From Tretioscincus oriximinensis (taxonomy: Eukaryota; Chordata; Lepidosauria; Squamata; Gymnophthalmidae): a DNA stretch of 64,000 bases. The stretch covers positions 688,267 to 752,266 of the forward strand of contig JAJVDF010000348.1 of assembly GCA_022410635.1 (NCBI GenBank). Reading direction: 5' to 3'. Positions within the stretch are counted from its first letter, which is position 1; every line of letters starts with the position of its first letter. The notes under the pieces were generated by a model that did no database searches, was not told the origin of the DNA, and saw only the letters and a list, made by a program, of their open reading frames with translations. The translations under genes were made by a program, and so were the position numbers. This document shows positions 60,104-64,000 of the stretch, piece after piece.

Positions 60104-60967
60104 AGTTTAGCTGAGGTCCCTTTTCCAATGAAAACAAACATCTATCCACAAATATCTGGAAACAATGGGAGTGCCCACAAATCACTAAATAGCAACATCA
60201 CAAAATGTTAGTTATGTCAAAGTAATCCTGTTGTTCAGATTCACTCCAGATGCTAACTGATTAATGACTTAAGCACTTTCATAGCTGGAATTAGCCAAAT
60301 CTTTATTAGTCTCGCCTTGAGCTTTTCTGACCAATGAAACCATAAAATATTCTGGAACCATATTCTACCTTGTGTCTTCTCCTGCCTAAATGTTTCCTCT
60401 TTCCTTTCTTTTTTTTACTTTAAGATGTAGACATTATATTATCCATATCGTTATAGTAGGACGGGTTGGATTATAATTATCAGATACTTACACACACACA
60501 GTATGAGAGTTTGCAGAAAGGGCTTTGTACTCTTTTCCCAAATAATTCATGCTTATTTCTTTTACGTTGTTGGTGCTATACATAAAAATGCAAACTAATA
60601 TGTGTCTTGCAATTAAGTCCTAACTACCATCTCTCCTCCCCTCTTCCTGAGGACTGAGCACCATTCCTCTGATGTTGGTGCAGCACATCGATAGCAGCTG
60701 CATTTTGGAAACAGTGATGTGCACAGGGGCCCTGAAGTTGCTCAACTGAGGATAGTGGAAATACCTACTATAGAGAAGTGGAAATACCTACTTCCACATG
60801 AGGTTTTCCCACACACTACAACTCAGCAGGCTCTTGAGACTTAGTTACACACTGCCTTTGAGATGGAATCAAAAATGCCTTTAGGCAGTAAAATGCCTCT
60901 ATAGTTCTGTGAAGCCTCCTGAAAAAAAAGAAGAAAAAGAAAAGAAAAAAAAATAAGGAAGGAGAGG
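60104..60967. other. Unannotated stretch with purine tract
   Basis: A purine-only tract of A with scattered G lies at about 60920-60955, just left of the next SINE and perhaps part of its tail. A short (ac) run is at 60490-60500. No gene seen. Confidence 0.45.
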
Positions 60968-61225
60968 AAAATTGTGCTTTTATACCCCTCCCTTCTCACC
61001 CAAAGGGACTCAAAGCAGCTTACAAGCTATTTTTTGCCCCAAAACTTACATCCATCTTTCCCCACCATGTTGAGATGGTAGGTACTAATCTAATTGCAAT
61101 TACCTGCTTTCAAACAGCTATGGTGGCTGAAGCTGAAGCCAGTAAAGGAATCACACTCCTGTCCATGGCAGTGGCCAGGACAATCCAATCTCTTTTTTGA
61201 AAAGATCATTGCTCCGCACCACTCT
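60968..61225 (-). mobile_element. tRNA-derived SINE family II, copy 5
   Basis: Minus-strand copy: ttttatacccctcccttctc, acccaaagggactcaaagca, gcttacaagctatttt, ctttccccaccatgttgaga and ggtggctgaagctgaagcca in order. The tRNA-like head at the right end is eroded. The A/G tract to the left may derive from its tail. Confidence 0.78.
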
Positions 61226-63384
61226 TCCTCACAAAGAGGATCACATTCATATCACATTTGAACATCCCAGCATCAAGGCAAGGCTGTGTTAACTTTCTAT
61301 GGACTGTACTTCTTACAATGAGAGAAAATAATAATAAAAAAAAACCCAGACAAATCAAAACTTGCATTCCTGTCATTCTGTCCCTTTAAGTTTTTGATGA
61401 AATATTTATTATGGAGCTCAGTAGTGTGGCAAGATTTGTACTGCTTATAGTGTTTTGGTTTTGCAGTGTAATTGTGCACATGTACCATCGCTGAACATTC
61501 AGCCAGATGAGAAAGGGACATCTCTTTTCCCATGCCTTCAGTTTAAGAGCCAGTTATCTTCCCCTTCTGAAAACTGTGTGTGCTGTTTCTTATTGCTGTA
61601 AATTTTTGATTTCAGGACATAGGTCAAGATGTAAATAATAATTAAAAAAACCCACTAAATTGTATAACTCTCTGTTTGGTGCAGCATTGCATATGTAACT
61701 AGTGGTAACCTTTGAAGTGATCCTTTGAGTTTTTTTGGCAATACTTACATCTTGTTTCTTAACAATTGCATTTTAAAACTCATGCAGCATCTACTTCTGG
61801 AGTAAGAGTATGCTTACTAGACAGCGAAAGTGAACACAATAGAGTATATTTTAATGCACTCATTGTACAAATTGAAGATGGTGGAATGGGAGTTTCAGTT
61901 CACCATGAAGAACTACTTCCAGGGTTTGTCACCTTTGGTATGGATGCAGCAGTTGCTGTTTTCAGGATGTGCCCTATTTATATCTCTTATGGGTTTTAGA
62001 AAGAGATGTTTCTCCTAGACTGATAGTGCAGATGAGATTGCCAGTTTCAGCTGCTCTCATCTATGCTATGTTCCAATTGAAAGCCAAAGAATTCATAGCA
62101 TGCCTTTATTTCAGAATGTAGAAGACATGGGCTGTTTTATATACCTCATGAAAAAGGAGCAGGCAAAGTAGGTTGCTTGTACTATATCCATCTTCACAGT
62201 GCTGTGAGTAACTGAAGTTGATGATTACCCTTAAAAATGGTCTTGTTGTTTACCAAACTAACTGCTTCAGTTTAAATCTGTCCACAGCACCTACATGTAT
62301 GTTTCTCCATTGATTCTTATTATTTAAATTCTATGGAAATCTATAGTTCGTTAACCTCTGTTTAAGAAGAGTGTTTCCTTAGATGTCATTTCTTCTGACG
62401 ATTACTAAAAAGAAACAAAGGAATAAAAATCTTTAAACAGTCTTGCCTGTTACCTACAGATAGTTTTCCTTTTGTTCATTTTTGCTGTGAAGTTCTTTCA
62501 GACTTTCCTCTTTAATTTGTCATTTCACACATTCTTAAGTTCTCACCCATTTTTTCTTCAAAAAAATTGTATTGTCTGCCCAGCATCATAGCACTTAGAT
62601 TCCTGGCTTTAGTTTCCATATTACCAGGACCTATTTTCAACCTTTGTCAGTGTCTTATTAGAAGTTGAATTCTAGCCAAATAGATAACTTGATCTTTCCT
62701 CATAAAATCCAGATGGCAAATTTTAATTGTTTTCATATTTCATTCAGATCGAATGACCCTTAATGATTCTTGACCAATGGATAACACCCACATCCAATTA
62801 AATGGAAATTGTAAAGAAAAGGAGGAAAGGTACCCTGAAAACAAAAAATTAGAGTTTTTTTCCCCTACATTCAGTTTTTTCTCACTCTTTCTCTCCCCAC
62901 ACACAACAATTATAATTACTTTTTAGGTCACCCTGGCTTCCTGAAATATTTTCAGGGTTTGGAACTTCACAAAGTAAAAGTATCTAATGACTGAATCTGC
63001 AGAAATTGTGCCCAGCATTCAATTGCCAAACAGACTACAGTTGATGTAAAGCATTTGTCAACAATATTTGAGCAGAAGCTACAGGGCAGGTCAAAGGCTG
63101 TTATTTAAAGTGGTGGAAATTCTTAATATGTTTAAAAATTGTCTCCCAAATCTCTCATGGAAATTTTTGTCCAAATGTATTTTGGCTTTCATTATGATGC
63201 TGTAAATGGAGAACACTATGGTACTTACTGTACATCAGGCTAAATTCACCCCACAGGTTCATGCAGGTTCAGCAATCCACTCGCTAAAAACCTGTGGTCT
63301 CATTTTTTCCAGATATTCATTTTTTTGGCCTTCATTTTAGACTACAATGTAAAAGCCCTTTGTGAGGCCTTCCGTTGTGAAAAA
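61226..63384. other. Unannotated stretch; weak exon candidate at 61788-61937
   Basis: Mostly AT-rich with nothing recognised. A plus frame at 61766-61999 contains a 150 bp segment bounded by AG and GT, with a loosely Tudor-like pattern (VRVCLLD, VYFNALI, HHEEL). This is discussed as a finding and is too weak to call a gene. Confidence 0.35.
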
Positions 63385-63470
63385 ATGGTAAATCTCATGA
63401 GTCTTCAGCGCAGCTATGAAAGTTCATTGGCTGTTGGCGCACAGAGAATGCTAGGAATTGTAGTAAACAT
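63385..63470. repeat. Dispersed repeat family C, copy 2
   Basis: Matches 14380-14485: aatctcatgagtcttcagcg, atgaaagttcattggctgtt, ggcgcacagagaatgctagg and aattgtagta. The repeat accounts for most of the small frame at 63325-63525. Confidence 0.6.
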
Positions 63471-63540
63471 TCAAAAGAGAAAAAAGCTAAAGCATTTTCT
63501 GAATGCATACAGAGATGGTGATTGATACACCTCAAGGGAG

Positions 63541-63740
63541 TGATTATTTATAATGTCCTAACACCAAAGAGCTCACACAGCTTTTGTAGCTTTCTCCACA
63601 ACATACACCCTGGGGTCTGAGAAAGTTCTAAAGGACTGTAACTGGCCGAAAGTCACCCAGCTGGCTCCATGGAGGAGTGTGGAATCTAACCAAGAGACAA
63701 CCAAATAAGAGTCCAACACTCTAACCATTATGCAAAATGT
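63541..63740 (-). mobile_element. tRNA-derived SINE family I, copy 4
   Basis: Minus-strand copy: agctttctccacaacataca, ccctggggtctgagaaagtt, gccgaaagtcacccagctgg, ctccatggaggagtgtggaa, tccaacactctaaccattat. The L2-like tail at the left is reduced to tgattatttataatgtcc. Confidence 0.78.
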
Positions 63741-63814
63741 ATCACTTCTCTCAGGCTTTTGACTCCTAGTTCTGACCTACTAAAGACATTGGCTGGGAGG
63801 GAGGGTATTATTGG

Positions 63815-64000
63815 CTAGATGGCTTTAGGAGAGGATTGGACAAGTTCATGGATACCGAAGGTGTAAACAGCTACTAGGATGAATGTATTAATACTGCCTC
63901 TGAGAGGGAGCAACAGGCAGTATTCCTAAAATATGATTTGCAGGGGGGCGAGAACAGGTGAAGATTTTGCATTCTTATATTTCAGGCTGCCCAGGTGCAA
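63815..64000 (+). mobile_element. CR1 LINE 3' fragment, cut by window end
   Basis: Plus-strand CR1 end: gattggacaagttcatggat, aactactagg-type agctactaggatgaatgtat, gagggagcaacaggcagtat, then gcccaggtgcaa at the last bases. It parallels 39760-39925 and 4200-4350. The terminus lies outside the window. Confidence 0.82.

Overview
This window looks like intergenic or deep-intronic DNA from a vertebrate, most likely a non-avian reptile and probably a squamate. It is AT-rich, has no bacterial-type coding density, no convincing host gene and no tRNA or rRNA gene. The longest protein-like readings belong to retrotransposons. The lineage call rests on the repeats: CR1 LINEs ending in ATTCTTATG-type tails, an L2-clade LINE with a recognisable reverse transcriptase (RT), tRNA-derived SINEs whose 3' tails match that L2, several hAT and mariner-type non-autonomous DNA transposons, and solo-LTR-like insertions. 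Mammals keep only ancient L2 and birds lack L2-tailed SINEs of this kind. Tuatara or another reptile cannot be excluded.

Layout. 1-5 kb: CR1 3' ends on both strands, including a tail-to-tail pair at 4.1-5.1 kb, plus two copies of a palindromic MITE. 6-8.6 kb: small dispersed repeats and the 1.4 kb L2 fragment with its broken RT. 9.6-16.4 kb: two same-strand copies of an unidentified GC-rich repeat of about 1 kb, a SINE and two other dispersed repeats. 18.9-22.2 kb: a minus-strand LTR-like element with GC box and TATA box, a SINE and CR1 remnants. 22-26.4 kb: nothing recognised. 26.5-28.1 kb: a mariner-like MITE with TA duplication and a 630 bp hAT element. 30.9-33.3 kb: a CR1 split by a 1.5 kb LTR-like insertion, then a 37 bp-arm hairpin. 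34-40.3 kb: SINEs and the best-preserved CR1 (RT to 3' end). 43.3-44.2 kb: a solo LTR. 47-53.6 kb: a second hAT element and two copies of a foldback MITE, one with a perfect 8 bp target duplication. 55-64 kb: CR1 and SINE fragments.

How the parts relate. The L2 at 7.2-8.6 kb and the SINEs share a 3' tail, which fits SINE mobilisation by L2 machinery. The two SINE families and the CR1 and MITE copies on both strands allow a relative history, for example the LTR at 31.4-32.9 kb being younger than the CR1 it splits. No new multi-gene system was found. The least explained items are the paired GC-rich repeats and one weak candidate exon near 61.8-61.9 kb. Identities, family names and ages are from reading and memory, not from a search.
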